From Archivesica marissinica (Eukaryota > Mollusca > Bivalvia > Venerida > Vesicomyidae), in contig CM026401.1 of assembly GCA_014843695.1 (NCBI GenBank), positions 27,532,657 through 27,596,656 of the forward strand: DNA of 64,000 nucleotides, given 5' to 3'. A program made the position numbers and the translations under genes. The stretch's first letter is position 1; each line of letters starts with the position of its first letter. Under the pieces are notes generated by a model, which ran no database searches, was not told the origin of the DNA, and worked only from the letters and a program-made list of their open reading frames with translations. Of this stretch, positions 10,961-20,489 are shown one piece after another.

Positions 10961-11374
10961 TCACGTCTTGTAATTATATATATATATATAGCATTCCAGG
11001 CATGAAACAATGCTGCTCTCAATTCTACAACGTTTGACGGGACAGGGTTTCTTTCGTGTACATACCGTCCCCAACTCATTCCAAATGTTCTCGATAGGGT
11101 TTAGGTCTGGTGAGTTAACAGGCCAGTCCATCACATTAATGTTCTGCTGTTGAAAATACTGCATATTAAGTCTGACAGTGTGCGAGCGTGTATTATCCTG
11201 TTTCATTATACAACGCGGTCTATCTTCCACCGTGCCTGTTGCATTGTAGCGTTGGACCAGCTTCCGTACAGTGACACGAGTGCAGTTAAAGTGGCGTGCA
11301 ACCGCTAACTGTGCAGAGCCAGCACGCAACATCCCAACGGCTTCACAGCGTTTATTTTCGGCGAGTCTCCCCAT
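10961..11374 (-). pseudogene. Second Tc1-like transposase relic, internally deleted
   Basis: On the minus strand the frame opens 'MGRLAENKRCEAVGMLRAGS' and continues 'AVARHFNCTRVTVRKLVQRY', a paired-type HTH domain. At about residue 57 it jumps from 'VEDRPRC' to 'MKQDNTRSHT', skipping the region with the first catalytic Asp. It then shows 'DWPVNSPDLNPIENIWNELG', the conserved block before the last catalytic residue. A one-base frameshift near 11070 moves the remainder ('NVVELRAALFHAWNAI') into another frame, and a TA microsatellite interrupts the end. The intron seen in the relic at 9370 is absent here. It is non-functional and probably moved only with help from a full-length copy. Confidence 0.85.
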
Positions 11375-12324
11375 GAATCAGTGTTGTTTTTAATACGTTT
11401 AAAGTGAACTTCTTTTTGCTAGGCTAAACTCGGTCTGTACAGCAACAGTTCGATTGAATTGGACGTGTCAATTGCTGTCCGTGAGCCGAACGCATATTTC
11501 ATGAAACACGTGCTGTATGTTTCGGCACGGACTTGAGTAGTCGCTGAGGGGGAATCAATACTTGATGGACTGACTAATGTATTTTTTAAAACATTCAATC
11601 TGTTTCTTAGCCAATTATAAAATATTTTTTAAAATAAAAATGTATACTTTCTTTTTCCTTTGACAGTATATATAATTATGTAAATTGAATCGAGTAATAA
11701 ATATGATTTACATTTGTGTTATTGACTCATACTACTTTATCGTAAAACATTAGTTATGCACTTCACATGTTGTACACTTGCCTGTCTTGTTGGCGAGATA
11801 TGTAAATTCATAGATACTATCTTCACTAATAGCTTTACTGTATTTTGTTCTGTTTGTGACAACAGTGCGTATTTTCGTTTCAATAAATCCATATACTAAA
11901 GTAGGATTCCAAATAGAAGTACCGAGGATCGAATGGTGAGTGTCCAATAGCATTTGCCTGGCAACTAAGATAGCAATGTTCTAGCATCTTGATAAGACAA
12001 TTAAACGATAAGATACATTTCCATTGTTTGACTTGACTACTAAATGATGTATGTTGTCCGTGCATGGTGTAGATATATACATTTAGATTGCAGTTATATT
12101 CATTTCACATACATCGAATTGTTTAAGTGGTGTATGTAATATATATATACTGGATTCAAGTATATAGCATGAACAGATAATGTTTCCAACAGAAAATAAA
12201 AACCAGGATTTATGACATTTGCTTTCTTTACGAACATCATGTCCACGTTAAAAAACTATATTAGGGTAAAGCAGGTATATGAAATACATACGAGTATACA
12301 TTAATATTTATCCAAATTTATCAT
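11375..12324. other. Flank of the Tc1-like relic and AT-rich spacer
   Basis: 11375-11570 is likely the 5' untranslated part of the Tc1-like element; its terminal inverted repeat could not be placed. The rest is AT-rich with stop codons throughout. Short minus frames at 11750-12065 have no recognisable domain. Confidence 0.5.
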
Positions 12325-12680
12325 CTTAGTGTGTCAACTAATAAACAAACGTCGCATACGACTTTTATTGACATAACAAAAGGATGTACTGTGCTTTCAA
12401 GGTAAAGTAATAACAACGGTTGTAAACAAACATTCGATACACTATTGCATTATATGTAAGTCAGTAAGACAGTACATGTAAGCTATCGTATATTGCCTTA
12501 CCTATACAGTAGTGTACTATTCCAACGGTATTATTACTTTACTTTGAAAGCACAATACATATGTTCAACATCTTTGTGTACTACACAACGCGTGTATCCT
12601 GAAACAAATTACTATATGGTACATATTTACCGTTATATCTCAACTTTGTGCTTGCTTATACATATTTGATTTCCGTTGGG
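12325..12680 (+). mobile_element. MITE family M1, copy 2, split by another MITE
   Basis: The left part (12335-12389) has 'CAACTAATAAACAAACGTCG' and 'TTGACATAACAAAA'. The right part (from 12585) has 'GTGTATCCTGAAACAAATTA' and 'GGTACATATTTACCGTTATA'. These are in the order found in the intact copy at 35828. The two halves are separated by the inverted-repeat element 12390-12554. The outer terminal repeats are eroded. Confidence 0.65.
12390..12554. mobile_element. Small MITE (family M2) nested in M1
   Basis: It is 165 bp with terminal inverted repeats of about 30 bp: left 'TGTGCTTTCAAGGTAAAGTA', right reversed 'TGTGCTTTCAAAGTAAAGTA', both continuing ATAA. There is no coding potential. It sits inside an M1 copy, so M2 moved after M1 at this locus. 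Confidence 0.8.
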
Positions 12681-12789
12681 ATTTATTGTCCCTCTTGCAC
12701 ACGCCATAGTGATTTCCATTGCGATGTCTAAATAAACGTCATTGTATCACAAACACAAAATGCGATGTTTGTATGACGTAAACACCGTA

Positions 12790-13560
12790 TTCCCAAGACC
12801 TTACATTTTGAAATATTTAATCCTAAGTCTGAAATGTTACGAAACTTGTTTATTGTTGTAATTAAACTCTGAATGATTATTTCGTTCCGTCTAAAATGAA
12901 GATTGCGTCATCTGCAAATAGACATTGTTTTTTTTTCTGTATTTGATAGATTGATTCCTTTTATGTTCTATTTATACGGTGAAAGAGGACAACCTTCAAT
13001 TTCCAAAATAAGCTTATTCTAAACATTTAACAATAAATGTGTGAGCAATACAGTCAAATCCTTTTTTGAAATCTGAAAATAATTTTATTCCCTCTTCGTT
13101 CTTTACATTTTCCAATTACATCGTGCAGTATTCTGATGTTTTCACCTATATATCAGCCTTTAATAGAGGCAGTTTGATCCTTATTTACTAAGTAATCCTA
13201 GCGCATTTTTATCCCGTTAACAATAAATGTGATGCTATCTTATATTCAACATTTAAAATGGATATCGGCCTCCAGTTACTTGTATCCATTAATTCTTTAT
13301 CTTTGTTATGTAGAAGGGAGAGTATACCTTTCTTACTAATTCCATAAGTTCGCCGGCTTCTAAAGAGTGATTTAATGAGTTAATCAGGTATTGTTTCAAA
13401 TCATTTCAAAATATGTTATGACATTATTCTGTTGTTATGCCATCTGAACCGATTCATGTTTTTCATTTCCTTCAAAGCAAGTCCACATTCATAAAGTTAT
13501 TCGCTTTATAGTCCATCACATTGCTGTTTTGATATTGTTTATTATGTAATTCCGGGGTAA
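12790..13560 (-). pseudogene. Decayed L1/Tx1-like LINE reverse transcriptase fragment
   Basis: No long open frame survives, but on the minus strand motifs appear in the right order across shifting frames. 'KNALGLL' and 'GRYIGENIRILHDVIGKCK' lie near 13130-13210, followed by 'FQKGFDCIAHTF' (the usual FEKAFDS block). Then comes 'EGCPLSP' near 12985, and the catalytic box 'CLFADDAIFILDGTK' near 12890-12925. Multiple frameshifts and stops make this a fossil. The spacing and wording fit L1/Tx1-type LINEs better than the CR1/L2-like LINEs elsewhere in the window. Confidence 0.75.
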
Positions 13561-13599
13561 ATTTCTGTCTGTTTTGATTGAACCATGGTAACAAACTGC

Positions 13600-13692
13600 C
13601 AAAGAGATACGGTTTGAGAGGGGCTCTAACCCGTGACCATCAGTGATGATAGGTTACAGTGGTCAGTGACCTTACCCACTCCACCACGGAGG
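13600..13692 (-). repeat. tRNA-like repeat, family C
   Basis: On the minus strand it reads 'CTCCGTGGTGGAGTGGGTAA' (box-A-like), then 'CCACTGTAACCTATCATCAC', then 'GGGTTAGAGCCCC' (box-B-like). A partial relative lies at 2035-2085. It is more diverged than the family A SINEs and probably an old tRNA-derived insertion. Confidence 0.6.
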
Positions 13693-13728
13693 CAAACCCA
13701 TTGATAACAATTACCGGCAATTGATATA

Positions 13729-14048
13729 GTCCAGCGTCGGCAATTATCTAAAACGGTACGTAATTACACTTAAGATAGGATAGTTAATTCAATGTAGTTG
13801 GTTGTAAACAACTGCCATTGTTTCAGGTTACACATACTGTCAGTGGGAAAGTAGGACAAAATGTACATGCCATTATATCATTGGCATTGTCCAGTGTGGC
13901 CAATTATCGACCATGGTACGTAATTATCTAATAAACATTGGACGGTTAATTATACCGAATTCGTGTGTAGACACTAGCTATTCTCTCAGGATATAACGTG
14001 CCAGTTGAAATTAGGCCACATTGACCACCCTACAGTGTGTCTGCGATA
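13729..14048. repeat. Diverged dimer of a 160-bp unit
   Basis: 'GTCCAGCGTCGGCAATTATC' at 13729 and 'GTCCAGTGTGGCCAATTATC' at 13889 start two units exactly 160 bp apart. Both continue 'GGTACGTAATTA', a 'GGTTAATT' or 'AGTTAATT' block, and an AGTGGGAAA/AGTTGAAAT, 'TAGG', 'ACA' end. The copies are clearly diverged, so this is an old dimer. A 160-bp period recalls the BIV160 satellite described in bivalves; identity with it is not tested. Confidence 0.7.
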
Positions 14049-14610
14049 ATTAACACAATTTTACTTCAGTAATATATGTCCAACAATTCAAAGCATAAAT
14101 GTCACAATAGGGAATTGAGTTAGCATTCAACTAAATGGACATGTTGTGGCGTCATCTGTACTGTGCATGCATGCAACAGTGCGTGGATACTAGCATGAAA
14201 TACATACTCTTTACGATAATGTGAAATAGGTACTACATATCAACGGGGAATGCCAATAAAGGGTTGATGACAAAATCAGTTACTGAAATAGAGATCATAG
14301 AAGGAATACGACTACACCCACTTGAAGGGTATGGCATCTAAGGAAACTTAAGATGATATTTGTTGTTTCAGTGTTTGTTGGAATTATATTTCACCGAATG
14401 AACATTGAATACATTATTATCATGAGTGACAACAATAGCATTCGATGTTCATAAGTGAAATTGTATTCGATCATTCATTTAAACCTCCATTATGCGTTTA
14501 CTTAGAATGTGTTGCAAACCGATATATTGTAAGTAGCGGAAAATTAGATATTATGAGTATTGGCATATATTTTCATTTTTCAATAATAAATTATGACGGT
14601 AAAAAGTAAA
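14049..14610. other. No recognisable gene
   Basis: Unique-looking AT-rich DNA with no frame above about 60 codons outside the neighbouring array. Confidence 0.5.
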
Positions 14611-15366
14611 ATGTGGAAAATATGGCCACACATGAACCTGCTTTAATGGAATTACCAGTTCTAAATGTGGAAAATATGGCCACACATGAACCTGCTTTAA
14701 TGGAATTACCAGTTCTAAATGTGGAAAATATGGCCACACATGAACCTGCTTTAATGGAATTACCAGTTCTAAATGTGGAAATTATGGCCACACATGAACC
14801 TGCCTTAATGGAATTACCAGTTCTAAGTGTGGAAAATATGGCCACACATGAACCTGCTTTAATGGAATTACCAGTTCTAAGTGTGGAAAATATGGCCACA
14901 CATGAACCTGCTTTAATGGAATTACCAGTTCTAAATGTGGAAAATATGGCCACACATGAACCTGCTTTAATGGAATTACCAGTTCTAAATGTGGAAAATA
15001 TGGCCACACATGAACCTGCTTTAATGGAATTACCAGTTCTAAATGTGGAAATTATGGCCACACATGAACCTGCCTTAATGGAATTACCAGTTCTAAGTGT
15101 GGAAAATATGGCCACACATGAACCTGCTTTAATGGAATTACCAGTTCTAAGTGTGGAAAATATGGCCACACATGAACCTGCTTTAATGGAATTACCAGTT
15201 CTAAATGTGGAAATTATGGCCACACATGAACCTGCCTTAATGGAATTACCAGTTCTAAATGTGGAAAATATGGCCGCACATGAACCTGCTTTAATGGAAT
15301 TACCAGTTCTAAATGTGGAAAATATGGCCACACATGAACCTGCTTTAATGGAATTACCAGTTCTAA
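14611..15366. repeat. 54-bp tandem array (14 copies) with 270-bp higher-order unit
   Basis: Each unit has 'GTGGAAAATATGGCCACACA', 'TGAACCTGCTTTAATGG' and 'AATTACCAGTTCTAA'. Because 54 is 18 codons, long frames stay open on both strands; the plus frame repeats ENMATHEPALMELPVLNV. Variants AAT/AGT, AAA/ATT and GCT/GCC mark units. Units 4 and 9 carry ATT plus AGT and units 5 and 10 carry AGT, so units 1-5 and 6-10 form a duplicated five-mer. Most differences would change amino acids, which argues against coding. Confidence 0.95.
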
Positions 15367-15783
15367 AGAAACAACGCATAAGGAGACATGTACTATTTGT
15401 ATTCTAGGCTGAAATTGTTTGATATAAATCGATGCTAACTGGCGCCAGAACGTCGTCACTTTTTGGCGACCCGAGGTCCTCCAATGTTTGACTGACGAGC
15501 CCCCAGTGGGTGTGGTGACCCACACTTCAATTTATCTCTCACTATCTCAGTAGAGCTCCTGCCAGGGTCTAACCTATCATAGATCCACTGGATTGTCTAA
15601 GGGTATATGGTATTTTCTGTCTCACAATTATAACACAACACAGTGGTTGGTCTTTCTTCTATATATAATATCTTTCTTCCGTATTTCTTATTTTCTGATG
15701 CATATAGTTCTGCTTAATTAAATTATATTTTAAGTCAGAAATTAGTCATTTATTGTTAATTGTCCCAATCAGCTCTAATCTCT
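15367..15783. other. No recognisable gene
   Basis: AT-rich spacer between the 54-bp array and two SINEs. 'GGCGACCCGAGGTCCTCC' is locally GC-rich, but no structure was recognised. Confidence 0.5.
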
Positions 15784-15920
15784 TTACACCGAGCACCGAC
15801 ACGAGACCTCGGTTCGCATCTGAAAGACTGTTAATTTTATTAGGGTCAGACGGGGGATCGAACATGCGATCCCTGGATTACCAGTCCAACGTGTTACCAC
15901 TGGACTACATATCTGTCTGC
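15784..15920 (-). mobile_element. SINE family A, truncated copy
   Basis: The minus-strand tRNA head is complete with box B 'GTTCGATCCCCCGTCTGACC' (one mismatch here). It continues through 'TTAACAGTCTTTCAGATG' and stops at the 'GGTCTCGTGTCGGTGCT' part of the body. It lies 15 bp from the next copy in the same orientation, suggesting insertion next to, or duplication from, that copy. Confidence 0.9.
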
Positions 15921-15935
15921 ATTTGATTGTTTGAT

Positions 15936-16220
15936 TTTTACGTTTATTTATCGTCGCTACCGGTTGCCCATATGAGCGACGCCTCCTGAAGAGATTAGTT
16001 ATTTTAGATTTTGGAGGATAGTGCAATGATACAGACAGAGACCCATTCCAGAGACTCCTCTGGTTCTTTTACGTACACGGTGTAAAGCACAGACACGAGA
16101 CCTCGGTTTAACGTCCCATCTGAAAGACTGTTAATTTTATTAGGGTCAGACGGGGGATCGAACCTGCGATCCCTGGATTACCAGTCCAGCGTGTTACCAC
16201 TGGACTACAGATCCGTCTGC
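15936..16220 (-). mobile_element. SINE family A, near full-length copy
   Basis: This is one of the best copies. On the minus strand the order is: tRNA-like head of about 75 bp ('GACGGATCTGTAGTCCAGTG', anticodon arm 'CTGGACTGGTAATCCAG', box B 'GGTTCGATCCC'); linker 'CTAATAAAATTAACAGTC'; body 'GGGACGTTAAACCGAGGTCT'; 'AAAAGAACCAGAGGA'; then 'CTCTTCAGGAGGCGTCGCTC', 'GGGCAACCGGTAGCGACGAT' and an AAATAAACGTAAAA tail. The head folds as a tRNA with five paired acceptor bases (GACGG/CCGTC); the loop places GGT at the anticodon, so the source may be tRNA-Thr. SINEs depend on a LINE enzyme; the 3' tail matches none of the LINE ends seen here. Confidence 0.93.
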
Positions 16221-16440
16221 TGCATTTGATTAATAAAGTTCGTTTCTTATATACAGATCAGCGATGGTCGAGTAGACTTATAGGCGCCGTAACATCTGCT
16301 AAGTTTACTTAAAATTACTAAGATGTTCCGCGCATCAAAAGATTCGGCCATTTAAAATTACAGTCCAGCTAATTAGTCTTTCCCGCGCAAAAATAGAATG
16401 GATAGTTTAGGCGCGAAAATGATAGCAGACGATATGCATA

Positions 16441-16860
16441 AGAACAGAACAGAACAGAAGTTTATTTTGGCAGACTTGTACATACATTCATCGTCTTAAC
16501 AAAACTAGTAATAACATATATATATGTAATGATCACGTGACAATTAAATATAAGTGAGAGTGATAAATAAAATTTGGCAATTACACATTTATATTATTTC
16601 TAATAACTAAAGATAATTTTATAAATTTGGATAAATGTTGTATAGTGGTATTAATATCGGAACTCATAAGATTATTAAATTTGAAAACAGAAGGTCTATT
16701 GCAATAGTGTGCATCACTAAATTGTTTACGTAGGTTCTTATAACATGGACATATACAAATAAAATGATAAATATCTTCAATAGACAAATATATATAGTAC
16801 ATGGTAAATCAATGATGTCGTATATTAAATTGATTAATGTATTTATATAATACATTACTA
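16441..16860 (-). pseudogene. LINE 3' end (5'-truncated), C-terminal fragment
   Basis: Minus-strand text 'IYHFICICPCYKNLRKQF' and 'SKFIKLSLVIRNN' resembles the last part of CR1/L2-like LINE ORF2 proteins after the zinc-like motif. A tail 'CCAAAATAAACTTCTG' plus (TTCTG)n at 16441-16475 marks the 3' end. 5' truncation is usual for LINE insertions. The short minus frame 16664-16855 is an alternate frame of the same relic. Confidence 0.65.
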
Positions 16861-17074
16861 TTTATATATGACAATAATAACATTTCGTGCAAATATTGTT
16901 TGTTTTTGCATATATTTTGCACAACTTACAGCAGTGAGAAATAAAATGTGTTATTCCACTGCTTTCACCCAATGGAATAACACATTATATTTCATTGAAA
17001 ATTTCAATATTCATTGGAAAGATAACATACATGTCCGTATTGTCATTGCAAAGCAATAAAGCACAATAACACAT

Positions 17075-18040
17075 CGGTCAGTTACTCACTAAAAGTAGTA
17101 TGCATTATCTTAAGTGCTTTCCTCTGGTTTTATCATTGTTTCCTTTGCACAACATGCTATCAATTTTAATCCACTTTCTCATTTTATAATTATTAAATTA
17201 CTAACATATAAAAATTTGTTATATAGTTTCTCGAATGTGTACTTACTTGTAATTTAATTTTGCAATTAATTAGCATGATTTTGATAACATCACATTTATC
17301 CTACCGCAACATATGGCTAGGGAATAACATCACATTTATCATACCGCAACATATGGCTGGGGAATAACATCACATTTATCCTACAGCAACATATGGCTCG
17401 GGAATAACATCACATTTATCCTACAGCAACATATGGCTCGGGAATAACATCACATTTATCCTACAGCAACATATGGCTCGGGAATAACATCACATTTATC
17501 CTACCGCAACATATGGCTGGGGAATAACATCACAGTTATCCTACCACAACATCTGGCTAGGGAATAACATCACATTTATCCTACAGCAACATATGGCTCG
17601 GGAATAACATCACATTTATCCTACCGCAACATATGGCTCGGGAATAACATCACATTTATCCTACCGCAACATATGGCTGGGGAATAACATCACATTTATC
17701 CTACAGCAACATATGGCTCGGGAATAACATCACATTTATCCTACAGCAACATATGGCTGGGGAATAACATCACATTTATCCTACCGCAACATATGGCTAG
17801 GGAATAACATCACATTTATCCTACCGCAACATCTGGCTAGGGAATAACATCACATTTATCCTACCGCAACATATGGCTAGGGAATAACATCACATTTATC
17901 CTATCGCAACATATGTCTCGGGAATAACATTAAACACAAGGGAGTCCAACTAAAAGGAATGTTATAGCTTTCGGGATATATCGGACTTTATCTGTCAGGG
18001 GAGGTAATATAAAAGCCAACAATGGTCGCTCATTGTCATA
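17075..18040 (+). mobile_element. Dispersed element E1, copy 1, carrying a 40-bp array
   Basis: Its left part has 'ACATCGGTCAGTTA' and 'CCTCTGGTTTTATC' then 'TTGTTTCCTTTGCACAAC'. Its middle has 'TTGCAATTAATTAGCATGAT' then TTTGATAA. Its right part has 'GGACTTTATCTGTC' and 'GGGAGGTAAT'. All three are found in the same order at 60920-62440. It has no coding sequence. Non-autonomous Helitron-like elements of molluscs often hold internal tandem repeats, so that is one candidate class; no hairpin/CTRR end was proven. Confidence 0.6.
17283..17930. repeat. 40-bp tandem array (about 16 copies) inside E1
   Basis: The unit is 'GGAATAACATCACATTTATC' followed by 'CTACCGCAACATATGGCT' and AG/CG/GG. Variants C/A at CTACCG/CTACAG and the last two bases are mixed along the array. 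A single monomer-like segment lies at the equivalent place in the other E1 copy (62286-62330), so this looks like a local expansion of an element-borne monomer. Confidence 0.97.
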
Positions 18041-18104
18041 TAAGTATTATTTGACTATTTACAAATGATAATCATGTAAAATATGTCCAAGCACAATCAC
18101 AACA

Positions 18105-18510
18105 TAATTAGTTCAAGTTTATTTGCATTATCGGCAATATATTGCCTTTGGCCATTTACACAGGCATAAACAATAGCAAAAAGGCCAACACAAATACAGA
18201 CATACACTGTGATATTATCTAAGGTATTTGCTTAAGTATGATTCAAATTCAAACTTTTCTATTTCGAGTAATATTCTAGTTTACATGACTCGCCTAAATC
18301 AGCACCCACACCCATCCCCAATTCCTGTATGTATTGATCTCTCAGGATTTTTTTTCAAAGTATTATCAAAGTCAACATTTACATCAACATTATGCCAATA
18401 TGTTACTTTATCCCATAATACTGCTACAGTTGGTGTTTGTTTTCGAACCTCTAAAACTCGTTTGCAAAACTTTAAGTTGATATATCCAATCCATATAGCA
18501 TAACACATGA
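18105..18510 (-). pseudogene. LINE 3' fragment related to the LINE at 34040
   Basis: 18135-18200 contains 'TTGCCTTTGGCCATTTACA' and a CAAACACAAA-like block, the same as the 3' untranslated tail of the LINE ending at 34044. The minus frame 18508-18299 ('YAIWIGYINLKFCKRVLEVR') is consistent with a diverged C-terminal segment. This is a short, dead copy. Confidence 0.6.
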
Positions 18511-18960
18511 TTAACGTAATCGTGATTGAGCAGTGCAGTGCATGTCAGACGACAATGGTGTACTAATGCATCAATTAAGATCAAATGGACGGTTAGCTAG
18601 ACACAATGGTATTGATTTCGAAGTAATAGCGACGTATGAGCACTGATCACTAAAGCGTATCCCATCCCATCCGCCTGTCTAAACATTCACCCTGACAGAG
18701 TACCAGAAGTAATCGTAAAATAAATGCGTCTATGTTGATCTATTTTTATAAACGCCACCCTCCCAGTATTTACGGAGTTTTGGTCGGTTTTGTTGTATTG
18801 TTCATAAACGCCAAGTTCATATTCCATGTAGTATCTTGTTCATCCGACACCTTGTTTTGGAGTACATAAGCCAATTTACACGCGACTGTATTGGTTCTAC
18901 GCATCTGTATTGACAGGCCAAGTCATATGATTTACTAAGCCGTCATTGGTTGATATTGCT
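18511..18960. other. No recognisable gene
   Basis: AT-rich spacer; no repeat or frame of note. Confidence 0.5.
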
Positions 18961-18967
18961 TACACTG

Positions 18968-19800
18968 TGAAATGTGAACTATGAAGTGTCAACTATGAAG
19001 TGTCAACTATGAAATGTGAACTATAGTGTGAAATGTGAACTATAGTGTGAACTATGAAATGTGAACTATAGTGTGAACTATGAAGTGTGAACTATAGTGT
19101 GAAATGTGAACAATAGTGTGAACTATGAAATGTGAACTATAGTGTGAACTGTGAAGTGTCAACTATAGTGTGAACTATGAAATGTGAACTATAGTGTGAA
19201 CTATGAAGTATGAACTATAGTGTGAACTATGAAATGTGAACAATAGTGTGAACTATGAAGTATGAACTATAGTTGAACTATGAAGTGTGAACTATGAAGT
19301 ATGAACTATAGTGTAAACTATGAAGTATGAACTATAGTGTGAACTATGAAGTATGAACTATAGTGTGAACTATGAAGTATGACCTATAGCGTGAAATATG
19401 AAGTATGAACTGTAGTGTGAACTATGAAGTGTGAATTATAGTGTGAACTATGAAGTGTGAACTATAAAAGTGTGAACTATGAAGTGTGAACTATGCAGTA
19501 TGAACTATGAAGTATCAACTATGAAGTGTCAACTGTGAAGTGTCAACTATGAAATATCAACTATGAAGTGTCAACTATGAAGTGTCAACTATGAAGTGTC
19601 AACTATGAAGTATCAACTGTGAAGTGTCAACTATGAAATGTTGTTAACTGTGAAGTGTCAACTATGAAATGTTGTTAACTGTGAAGCATGAACTATTAAA
19701 TACGAACTGTGAAGCATGAACTATTAAATACGAACTGTGAATCATGAACTATTAAATACGAACTGTGAAGCATGGCCTATTAAGTGTGAACTTATATATT
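18968..19800. repeat. Irregular 12-14-bp tandem array
   Basis: Variants of 'GTGAACTATGAA' and 'GTGAACTATAGT' alternate, giving dimers of about 26 bp. Towards the right end they change to 'GTGTCAACTATGAA' and then to 'GAAGCATGAACTATTAAATA'. The gradient of variants along the array suggests stepwise growth with less homogenisation than its neighbours. Confidence 0.92.
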
Positions 19801-19969
19801 AACCGTATAAATTCACAGTTCATAGTATTAGTATGAAGCATGAATTGTGAACCGTGAAATGTGACAACCTGTATTTCGTACATTCCACTTACTTATTACA
19901 CAATTCTTATTTTTTATCTAAGAATTAAACATCTCACAGGGTGTATCAAAACTCCCAGTTAAATTACAG

Positions 19970-20035
19970 AGAGGCGGGGTTTGAACACATGTTGAAGCCT
20001 TGGCGTAGCTATATAGTATTGCTTCGTAAACAGTT
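19970..20035 (-). repeat. Possible tRNA-like fragment
   Basis: On the minus strand it shows 'TGTGTTCAAACCCCGCC', a box-B-like motif, with 'TATATAGCTACGCCAAGGCT' upstream. It is too degenerate to name and may be an old SINE head. Confidence 0.35.
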
Positions 20036-20061
20036 AAGATGCATGTCAGGATCACATGTAC

Positions 20062-20290
20062 GATCCCCCGTCTGATCCTAAAGAAATTAACAGTCTTTCA
20101 GTGGGACTTTAAACTGAGGTCGCCTGTCATTGCTTTACACCGTGCACGTAAATGAACAAGAGGAGACTCTGGAATGGGTATCATTGCACTATCTTCCAAT
20201 CATCTAACATGATTAATATCTTCAGGAGGCGTTGCTAATATTGGCAACCGGTAGCAACGATAAATATACGTATCACACACACACATAAGA
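20062..20290 (+). mobile_element. SINE family A, 5'-truncated copy
   Basis: It starts inside box B ('CGATCCCCCGTCTGATCC') and runs through 'AATTAACAGTCTTTCAG', 'TTTACACCGTGCACGTAAA', 'GAGGAGACTCTGGAATGGG' and 'CTTCAGGAGGCGTTGCT' to 'CGATAAATATACGTATCACA' and a CA microsatellite. The 5' truncation removes box A, so this copy has no complete pol III promoter. Confidence 0.9.
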
Positions 20291-20489
20291 TGCCTGTGAT
20301 ATACTAATGTGAAGTAACATTTAACCAGTGAAATACTGAATGGAAACTGGAATGAATATGCAAACAACATAATTATATCCAGACCAGCCCAGGCGGTACG
20401 CATCGTCATATCATGATCTATGCTGTTTGCTATTCCGCCAAGGGTTTGACCTCCACTAACCAAAACATAATAAGCATTATATAGAGCCT

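Noticed and set aside
14613..15407. 264-codon frame with an 18-residue repeat
   Set aside because: Substitutions between units are mostly non-synonymous and the opposite strand is equally open.
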